Shown: positions 52,699 through 62,090, numbered from the stretch's first letter. The stretch: 64,000 bases of DNA from DFXE01 sp032054765 (GCA_032054765.1 DAMBSC010000012.1:62001-126000), one strand, 5' to 3'. Made by a program: numbers and translations. Notes: generated by a model not told the origin, from the sequence alone.

Positions 52699-53577
52699 TC
52701 ACTGAATATTCCGATAATTCCCCGGAGTCAACCCTGTATACTGTTTAAAGAAACGGCCAAAAAAAGACGGATTGCGAAAGTTCAGTTCTTCCGATATTTG
52801 TAATATTGTTAATTGAGTGTTTTTAATAAGAATTTTGCATGTAATATAATGGCCAGATTATTCCAATCTACAATAGACCGGCCTGTATATTTCAGGATCA
52901 AAGCAGAAGTATATTTACTGGAAAGACACAATTTGTCGGCAAAGAAATTGGTATTCTTTTTTTCTTTTGAATGCTCGACTATTAGCTTAAAAAATTTGTT
53001 GATTATATTTTTATGATGAACGGAAATGGCAGTTTTATCTTCCTTGCAATTATTCATGACACCCATTAACGATAATATCAGTGCTTGTAATAACTTTTTT
53101 GTTATATCAATTTGGTAAGGGTGGTTACTGTGATGTTTGCTTCGTATAAAATAATAATAGTCCATTATGGCGTTAAAGTCGCGGAAGGGAATCCTGAAAA
53201 CAGGTGAACTTTCAATGTCTAAGATTTTCTTAGTGTCAAATATAAATGCAAAATCAAGGATATAATCAATTGAAAAAAATATAATTAAAGTCGGTGTTAT
53301 CCGAAACTTTCAGGATTTTTATAATATGGTGGGGAAAGAGTACATGAATAGTATTGGCTCCTACCTCTATTATTTTCGAGTTCAAATTAAGAGTTACATT
53401 CCCCTCTAAACAGAAAATGACACCTAACCCGTCCACAATAAATGATTTCCCTATAGGAATATTTACTTTGGAAGCCCTTGAATCAGATGCAATAAAATCT
53501 TTAAGAGGAGAAACCAGCTCTTTACCTACAATGTCTTTAATACTTAATAATTGAATACCGCTTTCTTGTTTTTCCAT
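52699..53577 (-). pseudogene. AraC-family regulator with two frameshifts
   Basis: A paralog of the regulator at 37771, in the opposite direction. MEKQESGIQLL ... 'DFNYIFFN' (53577 to about 53270) joins 'IDYILDFAFIFDTKKILDIES' after one frame change in a T7 run. 'NTNFFADKLCLSSKYTSALILKYTG' and 'LTILQISEELNFRNPSFFGRFFKQYTGLTPGNYRN' join across a second change in an A5 run near 52820. With both repaired it is a full-length AraC protein of about 290 aa. Both indels are in homopolymers, so sequencing error is a real alternative. Confidence 0.8.
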
Positions 53578-53624
53578 TTTTCGCTTTTTTAAATTAAACA
53601 TTTTATCATTAATAGATTTACTTC

Positions 53625-53730
53625 TATTTTCCGGGGGTTGAAACCCCCGGCAATATATACAAGAGGGGTTGCTCCCCCGGCAAGGGATAAAATAGGGGTT
53701 GCTCCCCCGGCAAGGAACAAAAGACCACTA
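53625..53730. repeat. Family-A short element
   Basis: ccgggggttgaaacccccgg, then tandem ggggttgctcccccggcaag units. The following 53731-54115 has no gene that I can support. Confidence 0.7.
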
Positions 53731-54115
53731 ATTACTTAAAATAATCTTCAAATCCTGCAAAGACTAAAAAAAGAGAGGGTGTCAAAAGCCTTGTGTTCTT
53801 TAACTCCCCCTCATTCAAAATAATCTTTTTGCCTACAAAAACCAATAACCTATAAATCAGGTCATTCAACCCTAACCTTAATAAAGTTCCATTATAAGAA
53901 ATCTATTACAAAATAGAGCATAAAAACTAAAAAAGTTATGATCTAAATGACAACAGACATGTACTATTTGACACATATTCAGTTGACTGGAAAACTGGAG
54001 ATCGGGGTAAAGAGACAAATAGGTCATTTCGAACATCTTTATTGTTAATTCGGACATCTAAAATCTTTGATAGTATCTCACCTTTGCAAAAGAGATTATT
54101 AAAGCTTAATTTAAA

Positions 54116-55228
54116 ATGGAAAATAAATTGATCACACTGGCAATCCATAAAAAAGCAAAGGCATGGATACTGAAGGAGTTTCTCGAAAGCAAAGGCATCA
54201 TTGTTTGTTTGGAAGAAATAAAACATAAGGATGCACAGGGAGGCTCCGAAGGCTATTACGTAAAAATAGACTATAAAGATCTGTCACATGCCCTTTTGTT
54301 AATAGAGGAAACGAAATTGTTCAGTTATGATAACCTGGAAACATATAATGTTGACGATGGGCGAAAACGCGTATTAGTAGCAGTCGATTTTTCAGATTAT
54401 TCCATGAAAGCCTGCCAGGTAGCTTTTAACATAGCCAAAGAGATGAATGCGAAAGTTAAAATACTACACGTGTATCAAAACATCTATTTTCCGTCGCACA
54501 TACCTTTTGCCGACAGCCTGAAAGAAACGCCGGAAGAGGGGTTGCTGGACAAGACCCGTAAGCAAATGTTGGATCTGTGTATGAAAATCGACGCAAAAAT
54601 AACGGAAGGGAAATGGCCATCGGTCAACTATTCATATTCCCTTCGCGAAGGACAAGTGGATGAAGAAATAGAAGCGTTTGTTTTAGAATACAAACCGGCT
54701 TTGCTGGTTCTTGGCACGAAAGGAAAAGACGACAATAAATCATCTATTCTTGGAAATGTCACCGCCGATGTCATCGAGATAGTCAATGTGCCGGTATTGG
54801 CAGTGCCCGAAAGCTCGCCTATAAACTCAATAGACGACATAACCCATGTCGCGTTTTTAACGAACCTCCACAAACGGGATTTTCTATCTTTCGCCGCGCT
54901 GGTGGAAATGCTGCATCCTTATCAAATAAAGATTACATTGCTACATATCAATCCATCCACCAAAGATGAAGGGTTCCCGAAAGAATCCGAGCTGCTTGGA
55001 ATGAAAGAATATTTAAAAGAACATTATGATCAGCTTCATATTGAGTATCGTATAATAGACTCGCCGGATATTCCACAGGCAATTGCCGATTTTGTTGAAA
55101 AGGAAGAAGTTACAATCGTTTGTTTAAATACCCGCAGGCGCAATCTATTTGGCCGCATATTTGCGCCCAGTATTTCCCGCAAAGTATTAACCAAATCGGA
55201 CAAGGCTCTTTTGGTATTAAGAGGATAG
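54116..55228 (+). CDS. Tandem universal stress protein with a DUF2007-like N-terminus
   Basis: 370 aa. Residues about 1-75 ('LITLAIHKKAKAWILKEFLESKGIIVCLEEI') resemble the DUF2007 putative signal-transducing fold. USP1 spans about 84-228 and retains the ATP-binding pattern 'VLGTKGKDDNKSSILGNVTADVI' (G-x2-G-x9-GN). USP2 (about 235-370) ends 'RKVLTKSDKALLVLR' and is more degenerate. USPs act in stress adaptation by nucleotide binding. It is upstream of, and in the same direction as, the ATP synthase operon but separated by a 22-nt-period array. Confidence 0.9.
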   Translation: MENKLITLAIHKKAKAWILKEFLESKGIIVCLEEIKHKDAQGGSEGYYVKIDYKDLSHALLLIEETKLFSYDNLETYNVDDGRKRVLVAVDFSDYSMKACQVAFNIAKEMNAKVKILHVYQNIYFPSHIPFADSLKETPEEGLLDKTRKQMLDLCMKIDAKITEGKWPSVNYSYSLREGQVDEEIEAFVLEYKPALLVLGTKGKDDNKSSILGNVTADVIEIVNVPVLAVPESSPINSIDDITHVAFLTNLHKRDFLSFAALVEMLHPYQIKITLLHINPSTKDEGFPKESELLGMKEYLKEHYDQLHIEYRIIDSPDIPQAIADFVEKEEVTIVCLNTRRRNLFGRIFAPSISRKVLTKSDKALLVLRG

Positions 55229-55242
55229 AATAAAATAGCCTG

Positions 55243-55336
55243 AAAAATCATCTGCATCATTTTTCAAAATCATGTGCATCATTTTCAAAAATCATCTGCA
55301 TCATTTTTGAAGATCATCCGCGTCATTTTTTTAAGT
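55243..55336. repeat. 22-nt-period array with GCATCATTTT core
   Basis: The core GC(A/G)TCATTTT starts at 55254, 55276, 55298 and 55320, exactly 22 nt apart each time. Units read like gcatcattttcaaaaatcat. Each unit is a near-palindrome (aaaatcatgtgcatcatttt). It lies between the USP and atpD genes and may act as terminator or operator. Confidence 0.85.
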
Positions 55337-55380
55337 ATTCGAAAATAAACAGGAATTAATAACAAATTATATACAAAGTC

Positions 55381-56910
55381 ATGAAGCAACAAATTGGATA
55401 TATATCACAGGTGATAGGACCTGTTGTGGATGTTCGTTTTAATACCGAAAACATTCAAACTAAGTTGAAGTTACCTCGTATAAATGACGCGCTGACCATT
55501 CTTTGTGACGATGGGCGGAAATTAATTGTAGAAGTACAACAGCACATCGGTGAAAATACGGTACGTACCGTTTCGATGGATAGTACCGACGGACTGGAAA
55601 GAGGGATGGAAGTTATCTCGACAGGACAGCCCATTACCATGCCTACCGGCAAACAGATAAAGGGACGGCTCATGAATGTGACCGGCGATAGCATAGACGG
55701 CATGCAGCAGTTGGATATGACCGACGCGCATCCCATTCACTGCGATCCTCCTAAATATGAAGATCTTTCTACCACTCAGGAAGTGCTTTTCACAGGTATT
55801 AAAGTGATCGACTTGCTCACGCCTTATCCCAAAGGTGGTAAAATAGGATTGTTTGGTGGAGCCGGTGTCGGAAAAACAGTGCTTATCATAGAACTTATCA
55901 ATAATATCGCCAAGAAACTGAATGGTTTTTCCGTATTCGCGGGAGTGGGTGAACGTACCCGCGAAGGCAACGACTTGCTTCGGGAAATGATCGAATCGGG
56001 TGTGATTCGTTACGGCGATGAATTTAAGAAAAATATGGAAGAAGGAGGCTGGGATTTATCTAAAGTCGACCATGAAGAAATGGCTAAATCGCAGGCAACA
56101 CTTGTGTTCGGGCAGATGAATGAACCTCCCGGAGCACGTTCGTCCGTAGCCCTGTCGGGATTGACTATTGCCGAATCATTCCGCGATAACCCAACCGATG
56201 ACGGACCTAAGGATATTCTTTTTTTCATAGATAATATATTTCGTTTTACACAGGCCGGTTCGGAAGTATCAGCCTTGTTGGGACGAATGCCGTCGGCAGT
56301 GGGTTATCAACCTACCTTAGCTACCGAAATGGGTAAAATGCAGGAGCGGATCACTTCTACAAAAAACGGTTCTATCACTTCCGTACAAGCAGTGTACGTT
56401 CCGGCAGACGACTTGACGGACCCCGCTCCTGCTACTACTTTTACCCACCTGGACGCGACTACCGTATTAAGCCGTAAGATAACGGAACTGGGCATATATC
56501 CGGCAGTTGAACCACTTGAGTCCACATCACGAATCCTGGATCCGCTAATTGTAGGCGAAGAACATTATGATGTGGCGCAACGGGTGAAACAAATTCTGCA
56601 ACGGAATAAAGAGTTACAAGATATTATTTCGATTTCGGGTATGGACGAATTATCAGATGAAGACCGCTTAACCGTCAACCGTGCCCGCCGTGTGCAACGC
56701 TTCCTTTCACAGCCATTCAAAACGGCCGAAGCATTTACGGGAGTAAGCGGAACGATGGTTTCAATAGAAGATACAATCAAGGGATTCAGGATGATACTGG
56801 ACGGCGAAGTCGATCATCTTCCGGAGCAGGCATTTCTGAATGTCGGGACAATCGAAGAAGCTATTGCCAAAGGTAAAGTATTAATGGACGCAGCCAATAA
56901 AAAGAAATAA
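55381..56910 (+). CDS. atpD: F1F0 ATP synthase subunit beta
   Basis: 509 aa. Catalytic subunit of F1: P-loop GGAGVGKT (159-166), 'GERTREGNDL', 'ILFFIDNIFRFTQAGSEVSALLGRMPSAVGYQPTLATEMG' and 'YVPADDLTDPAPATTFTHLDATTVLSR'. The last is the conserved 'DELSEED'-like region context ('GMDELSDEDRLTVNRARR'). The N-terminal barrel has 'GYISQVIGPVVDVRF'. It is the first gene of the atp operon, as usual in Bacteroidota. The epsilon start follows 2 bp after its stop. Confidence 0.98.
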   Translation: MKQQIGYISQVIGPVVDVRFNTENIQTKLKLPRINDALTILCDDGRKLIVEVQQHIGENTVRTVSMDSTDGLERGMEVISTGQPITMPTGKQIKGRLMNVTGDSIDGMQQLDMTDAHPIHCDPPKYEDLSTTQEVLFTGIKVIDLLTPYPKGGKIGLFGGAGVGKTVLIIELINNIAKKLNGFSVFAGVGERTREGNDLLREMIESGVIRYGDEFKKNMEEGGWDLSKVDHEEMAKSQATLVFGQMNEPPGARSSVALSGLTIAESFRDNPTDDGPKDILFFIDNIFRFTQAGSEVSALLGRMPSAVGYQPTLATEMGKMQERITSTKNGSITSVQAVYVPADDLTDPAPATTFTHLDATTVLSRKITELGIYPAVEPLESTSRILDPLIVGEEHYDVAQRVKQILQRNKELQDIISISGMDELSDEDRLTVNRARRVQRFLSQPFKTAEAFTGVSGTMVSIEDTIKGFRMILDGEVDHLPEQAFLNVGTIEEAIAKGKVLMDAANKKK

Positions 56911-56912
56911 TT

Positions 56913-57164
56913 ATGAAACAGAGGCTTCAATTAATCATCTTATTTCCCATGAAACCTCCTATCCAACAAGAAGTTGACAGTGTAGAGTTTCCGGGAGAAA
57001 ACGGGCGGTTTTCCGTCCATCCCCAACATGCGCCGCTTATATCCTCACTTGTTGCAGGGAACATCGAGTACTGTAAGGATAATACACCTCAAAGCATTGC
57101 CATACGGAGCGGGTTCGTGGAAGTGCGGGAAAATAAAATAACAGTTTGTGCCGAAACAGAATAA
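56913..57164 (+). CDS. atpC: F1F0 ATP synthase subunit epsilon (short)
   Basis: 83 aa: 'VDSVEFPGENGRFSVHPQHAPLISSLVAGNIEY' is the conserved epsilon beta-sandwich. Only this N-terminal domain exists; the C-terminal helical hairpin is absent, as is usual for Bacteroidota epsilon (80-90 aa), so helix-based inhibition of ATP hydrolysis is not expected. Located 2 bp after atpD and 6 bp before atpB. Confidence 0.93.
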   Translation: MKQRLQLIILFPMKPPIQQEVDSVEFPGENGRFSVHPQHAPLISSLVAGNIEYCKDNTPQSIAIRSGFVEVRENKITVCAETE

Positions 57165-57170
57165 TCAATT

Positions 57171-58266
57171 ATGGATAAAATTAAATCAATAAGGTCTATC
57201 CTACTCATCGGAATCATACTATTCTGTCCATACCAGGCAAGTGCAAGCCCAAGTTCAAGTGCAGATGCAAATGATTTAAATGTAAAAGAAATTATATTGG
57301 AGCATGTCGGAGATGCATACGAATGGCACATTACGACATGGAACGACAAACACCTGTCTATTAATTTGCCGGTGATCCTATATAGCCGGGAGAAAGGTTT
57401 CTGTTTTTTCTCTTCATCAAGGATTCATCCGGTTGGAACCAGTTATCAAGGATTCAGTATAGCCCACGAAGGAGAAAACAAAGGGAAAATTGTGGAAACA
57501 TTGGCAGATGGAACAGAAAAACGTCCATGGGATTTTTCAATCACAAAGAATGTCTGCTCGCTTCTGATCAGTTGTCTGTTAATAGGTATACTCGTGGTTT
57601 CATCCGCGCGCTGGTACCGGAACCGGACGAAAGAGTCGCCGGCTCCCGGCGGAAGAGTCGGATTCGTTGAAATGGTGGTTATGAGTATTTATGATGAAGT
57701 AATAAAACCATGCGCCGGCAGCCACCAGGCCGAAAAACACGCACCTTTTCTACTGACCGCGTTTTTCTTTATACTCATAAACAACCTGCTCGGATTAATA
57801 CCTATTTTTCCGGGAGGTGCAAATGTGACCGGGAATATTGCCGTTACAATGGTTTTGGCTCTTGCTACATTCCTGACCGTCAACCTGTTTGGAAACAAAG
57901 AATATTGGAAAGAAATATTGTGGCCGGATGTGCCTACATGGCTGAAAGCACCCATTCCTTTAATGCCCCTGATCGAAATTTTCGGCATCCTTACCAAGCC
58001 TTTTTCACTGGCTATCCGTTTGTTTGCCAACATCCCTGGCAGGGCACTCCATTATTCTGGCATTGACGTGTATCATTTTTATTACCGCGAAGATGGGGGT
58101 GGTACTGAATGGAAGCATGACGATCGTGTCTGTTCTCTTCTCCCTCTTCATGAATTGCCTGGAATTATTGGTAGCCTTTATTCAGGCATACGTATTTACC
58201 ATGCTTTCGGCCGTGTTTATCGGTCAATCACATCCTGAATCACATTCTAAAAAAGAATTAAAATAA
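57171..58266 (+). pseudogene. atpB: F1F0 ATP synthase subunit a, frameshifted
   Basis: In two frames. N-terminal signal or hydrophobic leader (about 1-30), then a periplasmic extension common in Bacteroidota and five to six TMs. The frame from 57171 runs to 'IRLFANI' and then goes out of frame. The other frame (58024-58266) carries 'LAGHSIILALTCIIFITAKMG' and 'NCLELLVAFIQAYVFTMLSAVF' with the key polar helix. Deleting one C of the CCC run at 58034-58036 joins them ('ANILAGHSIILAL'). The conserved Arg lies in the first part ('AIRLFAN'). Since the operon is otherwise intact, a sequencing error is more likely than loss. Confidence 0.9.
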
Positions 58267-58300
58267 ATATTTACTATTAACATTTTTAAAACGTGAAATT

Positions 58301-58567
58301 ATGAGCGGAACATTATTACAAGCAGCTACCGCTGCTACTGCTGTTGCAAATTTTGATAAAATTGGTGTCGGAATGATCATCATTGGTATTGGTTTGGCTG
58401 TATTGGGAGCCGGCTACGGAATCGGCAAAATAGGCAGCCACGCCATGGATGCCATAGCCAGACAACCGGAGGCAGCGAACCATGTACGTACAAACATGAT
58501 TATCGTTGCCGCGTTGCTGGAAGGCGTCGCTTTATTTGCTATTGTTGTCGGATTCTTAGCACTATAA
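58301..58567 (+). CDS. atpE: F1F0 ATP synthase subunit c
   Basis: 88 aa. Two TM helices with the polar loop ARQPE (53-57) and the ion-binding Glu74 ('ALLEGVALFAIVV'). Glu is followed by Gly, not Ser/Thr, and helix 1 lacks the Gln typical of Na+-type rings, so a proton-driven ring is more likely. A 17-residue N-terminal segment ('MSGTLLQAATAATAVAN') may be a leader. It is preceded by 34 bp after atpB. Confidence 0.95.
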   Translation: MSGTLLQAATAATAVANFDKIGVGMIIIGIGLAVLGAGYGIGKIGSHAMDAIARQPEAANHVRTNMIIVAALLEGVALFAIVVGFLAL

Positions 58568-58571
58568 AAGT

Positions 58572-59081
58572 ATGTCATTGCTACAACCTGATAGCGGCTT
58601 GCTTTTTTGGATGTTGCTTTCGTTCGGTATTCTTTTTCTGATTTTGAAGAAATACGGATTTCCGGTAATCACGAAAATGGTAACCGAACGAAAGGACTAC
58701 ATCAATCAGTCTCTGGCTGAAGCAAAAGAAGTACGTAGGCAAATGGAACAGTTGAAATCTGAAAGCGAAGCAATCCTGAAAGAAGCTTATCAGCAACAAA
58801 ACCAGATCGTAAGAGAGGGAAACCTTACCCGCGAACAGTTGATTGCCGAAGCCAGGGAAGAAGCGCTGAAAGAAAAACAACAGATATTGGATGATGCCCG
58901 GTTGCAAATCGAGGCAGAGAAAAAAAAGGCTTTGCACGAAATCCGTTCTACGGTTGTCACATTATCAACCGAAATCGCGGAACAGATTTTACGGAAAGAG
59001 TTCAAATATAAAGAGCGGCAAAAAGAGTATGCCAAAAAGATTTTAGATGAAATTTCAATTACCGAAAATGACCTGAACTAA
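58572..59081 (+). CDS. atpF: F1F0 ATP synthase subunit b
   Basis: 169 aa. One N-terminal TM ('LLFWMLLSFGILFLILKKYG', 8-27) and a long charged coiled coil ('ITKMVTERKDYINQSLAEAKEVRRQMEQLKSESEAILKE'). It is the peripheral stalk. Start 4 bp after atpE. Single b gene, so a homodimer is expected. Confidence 0.95.
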   Translation: MSLLQPDSGLLFWMLLSFGILFLILKKYGFPVITKMVTERKDYINQSLAEAKEVRRQMEQLKSESEAILKEAYQQQNQIVREGNLTREQLIAEAREEALKEKQQILDDARLQIEAEKKKALHEIRSTVVTLSTEIAEQILRKEFKYKERQKEYAKKILDEISITENDLN

Positions 59082-59082
59082 A

Positions 59083-59625
59083 ATGAATGTAGGTATTATA
59101 TCAGCCAGATACGCAAGAGCCATATTTGAGTATGCGCAAAGTTGCTCTACCGCAGATATCGTTTACAAAGAAATGAAATCTTTGCTTAACAATCTCTTCT
59201 GTATCCCCGAATTAAGCCGCGCGTTAGATGACCCGGTTATACCGGAAAAAGTCAAATTGAAGCTGTTAAACGATGCCGCCGGCGAAGACGCGAGCAGTAC
59301 ATTCAAAACATCCATGAAGCTGGTTCTTCGCAAAAAACGGCAGAAGCTTCTTTTACTGATTGCCTTCACTTATTTGATTTTTTACAGGCAGGAATATAAC
59401 ATACTGGCGGGTCGTTTAACCGTGGCATCCCTGGTAAGCGAAGAAGAAGGCAAGAAATTCGCGGAGATACTCGAGCAAAAAATGCACAAGAAGCTCGAGT
59501 TGAAAGTTACTCTTGACCGGGATCTGCTGGGAGGCTTTATCATGGAAGTCAACAACTATCAATTAGATGCCAGCGCCTCGGGGCAATTAAGCAAAATCAG
59601 CCGGCAGCTATTAAATGAACATTAA
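59083..59625 (+). CDS. atpH: F1F0 ATP synthase subunit delta
   Basis: 180 aa. N-terminal six-helix bundle ('ISARYARAIFEYAQSCSTADIVYKEMKSLLN', 'LSRALDDPVIPEKVKLKLL') and the C-terminal delta signature 'ILEQKMHKKLELKVTLDRDLLGGFIMEV' ending 'DASASGQLSKISRQLL'. It links b to F1. Located 1 bp after atpF. Confidence 0.94.
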   Translation: MNVGIISARYARAIFEYAQSCSTADIVYKEMKSLLNNLFCIPELSRALDDPVIPEKVKLKLLNDAAGEDASSTFKTSMKLVLRKKRQKLLLLIAFTYLIFYRQEYNILAGRLTVASLVSEEEGKKFAEILEQKMHKKLELKVTLDRDLLGGFIMEVNNYQLDASASGQLSKISRQLLNEH

Positions 59626-59647
59626 ATAATTTAATGAGTAATATACG

Positions 59648-61234
59648 ATGACAGAAAATATAAATCCGGACGAACTATCATACGTTCTGCTGGAACAACT
59701 AAAAAACTCAACCTATTCCGTTAGTTTCGAAGAAGTAGGAACAGTGTTGCAAGCCAGTGATGGTGTGGTTCGTATATACGGTTTACAGAAAGCCAAAGCA
59801 AGCGAACTACTCACATTCGACAATGGGGTAAAAGCCGTGGTCATGAACCTGGAAGAAAATAACGTCGGCGCGGTCCTGTTGGGATCCACCGACCTCGTGG
59901 AGGAAGGAATGACCGTGCATCGCACCCGGAAGATCGCCTCCATATCCGTAGGAGAACCGCTTCTGGGAAGAGTGATAAACCCCTTGGGAGTGCCTATCGA
60001 CGGCAAAGGGGATATTCATGGAGAACTATATGAAATGCCCCTGGAGCGTAAAGCCCCCGGAGTTATTTTCCGCCAACCGGTAAAAGAACCCCTTCAAACC
60101 GGAATAAAAGCGATTGACTCCATGATCCCCATCGGGCGCGGACAACGCGAACTGATCATTGGTGACCGGCAAACCGGAAAAACCTCCATCGCGATAGATG
60201 CCATACTCAACCAAAAAAGCAATTACGAGGCAGGTAAACCGGTCTATTGCATCTACGTAGCCATAGGCCAGAAAGCCTCTACCATTGCAATGACCGTAAA
60301 GACATTGCAGGAAAAAGGAGCCATGGATTATACGGTTGTCGTAGCAGCCACTGCTGCAGACCCGGCAGCTATGCAATACTTTGCCCCGTTTGCCGGAGCG
60401 GCAATCGGTGAATATTTCCGCGACACGGGACGGCACGCCCTGGTTGTTTATGATGATTTATCCAAACAAGCTGTGGCATACCGCGAAGTCTCGTTAATCC
60501 TCCGTCGCCCATCCGGCCGCGAAGCCTATCCCGGCGATATATTCTATTTGCATTCCAGACTGTTGGAACGTGCCGCCAAAATCATTAACCAGCAGGAAAT
60601 GGCAGAGCAAATGAATGATTTGCCGGAATGCCTGAAAGGGAAAGTGAAAGGTGGCGGATCACTGACCGCCTTGCCCATTATCGAAACACAGTCGGGAGAC
60701 GTATCTGCCTATATACCCACCAACGTGATTTCAATTACGGATGGACAAATATTCCTCGAAACCGACCTGTTCAATCAAGGTTTCCGGCCCGCCATAAACG
60801 TTGGTATTTCCGTTTCGCGCGTAGGAGGTAGCGCCCAGATCAAATCGATGAAAAAAGTAGCAGGGACATTAAAGCTGGACCAGGCGCAATACCGGGAATT
60901 GGAGACTTTCTCTAAATTCAGCAGCGATATGGACGCGGTAACGGAGATGACCATCGACCGTGGGCGAAAAAACAACCAATTGCTGATACAACCCCAATAC
61001 TCACCCATGCCCGTGAGCGAACAGATTGCGATACTCTATTGCGGCACACATGGTTTAATGAGCGACATAGAGATTGATAAAGTACCCCAGTTCCAGCGGA
61101 TATTCCTTGAAAACATACGTTCAGCTCATCAGAAGGATGTGCTCGAACCTCTTATTAACGGAGAGATCAATGAAGAAGTGGCCTCCGTCATTGAACGTGA
61201 AGCCTCCCATGTTGTCGAATCTTTAAAAGCATAA
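59648..61234 (+). CDS. atpA: F1F0 ATP synthase subunit alpha
   Basis: 528 aa. P-loop GDRQTGKT (172-179), 'VYCIYVAIGQKASTIA', 'GEYFRDTGRHALVVYDDLSKQAVAYREVSLILRRPSGREAYPGDIFYLHSRLLERAAK' and 'VSRVGGSAQIKSMKKVAGTLKLDQAQYRELETFSKF', the Arg-finger block. N-terminal beta-barrel is 'VGTVLQASDGVVRIYGL'. Non-catalytic nucleotide subunit, 22 bp after atpH. Confidence 0.98.
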   Translation: MTENINPDELSYVLLEQLKNSTYSVSFEEVGTVLQASDGVVRIYGLQKAKASELLTFDNGVKAVVMNLEENNVGAVLLGSTDLVEEGMTVHRTRKIASISVGEPLLGRVINPLGVPIDGKGDIHGELYEMPLERKAPGVIFRQPVKEPLQTGIKAIDSMIPIGRGQRELIIGDRQTGKTSIAIDAILNQKSNYEAGKPVYCIYVAIGQKASTIAMTVKTLQEKGAMDYTVVVAATAADPAAMQYFAPFAGAAIGEYFRDTGRHALVVYDDLSKQAVAYREVSLILRRPSGREAYPGDIFYLHSRLLERAAKIINQQEMAEQMNDLPECLKGKVKGGGSLTALPIIETQSGDVSAYIPTNVISITDGQIFLETDLFNQGFRPAINVGISVSRVGGSAQIKSMKKVAGTLKLDQAQYRELETFSKFSSDMDAVTEMTIDRGRKNNQLLIQPQYSPMPVSEQIAILYCGTHGLMSDIEIDKVPQFQRIFLENIRSAHQKDVLEPLINGEINEEVASVIEREASHVVESLKA

Positions 61235-61238
61235 CATT

Positions 61239-62090
61239 ATGGCATCCCTGAAAGATATAAAAAACAGGATGCTATCTGTCAATGGCACATTGAAAATTAC
61301 ATCCGCCATGAAGATGATAGCCTCTTCCAAATTGCACAAAGCGCAGATTGATTCCGCCGGAATATTCCGGTACGAAGAATCATTACAGAATATATTAATT
61401 AACCTGCTCGGGCAAAAAGAAGAGGAACAGTCTTCTCCTTTTACCGAAAAAAGGGAGGTAAAGAAGATTGCCTTAGTTATCCTTTCCTCCAATTCCGGTT
61501 TATGCGGCAGCTTCAATTCGAATGTCATCAAGAAAACAATACAAGTATTAACGCGCCATAAGGATAAGGATCTTACTATCTACCCTATCGGCCAGAAAGC
61601 CGCCAAGACAGTACAAAAACTTGGCTACCATACCATAGATGATTATTTAAAAATAGCCGATAAAATATCCTATACCCAAGTACTTGGATTTGGAAAAAAA
61701 CTGATAGACATGTTTCTGAATAAAGAGGTCGATCAGATTGAATTGATCTATACCCATTCACTGTCCCTCGGCTCCCAGGAAGTAAAAGACGAAATTTTTC
61801 TTCCATTCAGTTTACCAACCCCTCCCAAAGAGGATTACGACTATATCCTCGAACCAACGCCAAAAAGATTGTTAGAAAAACTATTCCCCCAGGTCTTATT
61901 AACCCGCATATATTCCGTGGTACAAGACTCATCCCTATCCGAACATTCGGCACGTACCATCGCCATGCAGATCGCAACCGACAATGCGGATAATTTACAA
62001 CAAGAACTATCCGTACTATACAATAAAAGCCGGCAACAAGCTATCACAAGCGAGCTGCTTGATATGGAGAATGGGATGTCGGATGGATAG
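61239..62090 (+). CDS. atpG: F1F0 ATP synthase subunit gamma
   Basis: 283 aa. N-terminal helix 'LKDIKNRMLSVNGTLKITSAMKMIASSKLHKAQ' and C-terminal helix 'LSEHSARTIAMQIATDNADNLQQELSVLYNKSRQQAITSELLDM' form the rotor coiled coil; the Rossmann-like middle has 'VILSSNSGLCGSFNSNVIK'. Last gene of the operon, 4 bp after atpA. The C-terminus is a few residues shorter than many homologs. Confidence 0.97.
   Translation: MASLKDIKNRMLSVNGTLKITSAMKMIASSKLHKAQIDSAGIFRYEESLQNILINLLGQKEEEQSSPFTEKREVKKIALVILSSNSGLCGSFNSNVIKKTIQVLTRHKDKDLTIYPIGQKAAKTVQKLGYHTIDDYLKIADKISYTQVLGFGKKLIDMFLNKEVDQIELIYTHSLSLGSQEVKDEIFLPFSLPTPPKEDYDYILEPTPKRLLEKLFPQVLLTRIYSVVQDSSLSEHSARTIAMQIATDNADNLQQELSVLYNKSRQQAITSELLDMENGMSDG

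Noticed and set aside
55243..55336. Possible CRISPR array
   Set aside because: Units are contiguous with 22-nt period and no unique spacers of 30-40 nt; no cas genes are in the window.
57171..58266. Programmed frameshifting in atpB
   Set aside because: The shift needed is +1 at a CCC run without a known slippery or stop-codon context, and atpB of Bacteroidota is not known to use recoding; simple indel is the better explanation.
58301..58567. Sodium-type ATP synthase c ring
   Set aside because: The ion-binding Glu is followed by Gly instead of Ser/Thr and the helix-1 Gln is absent.
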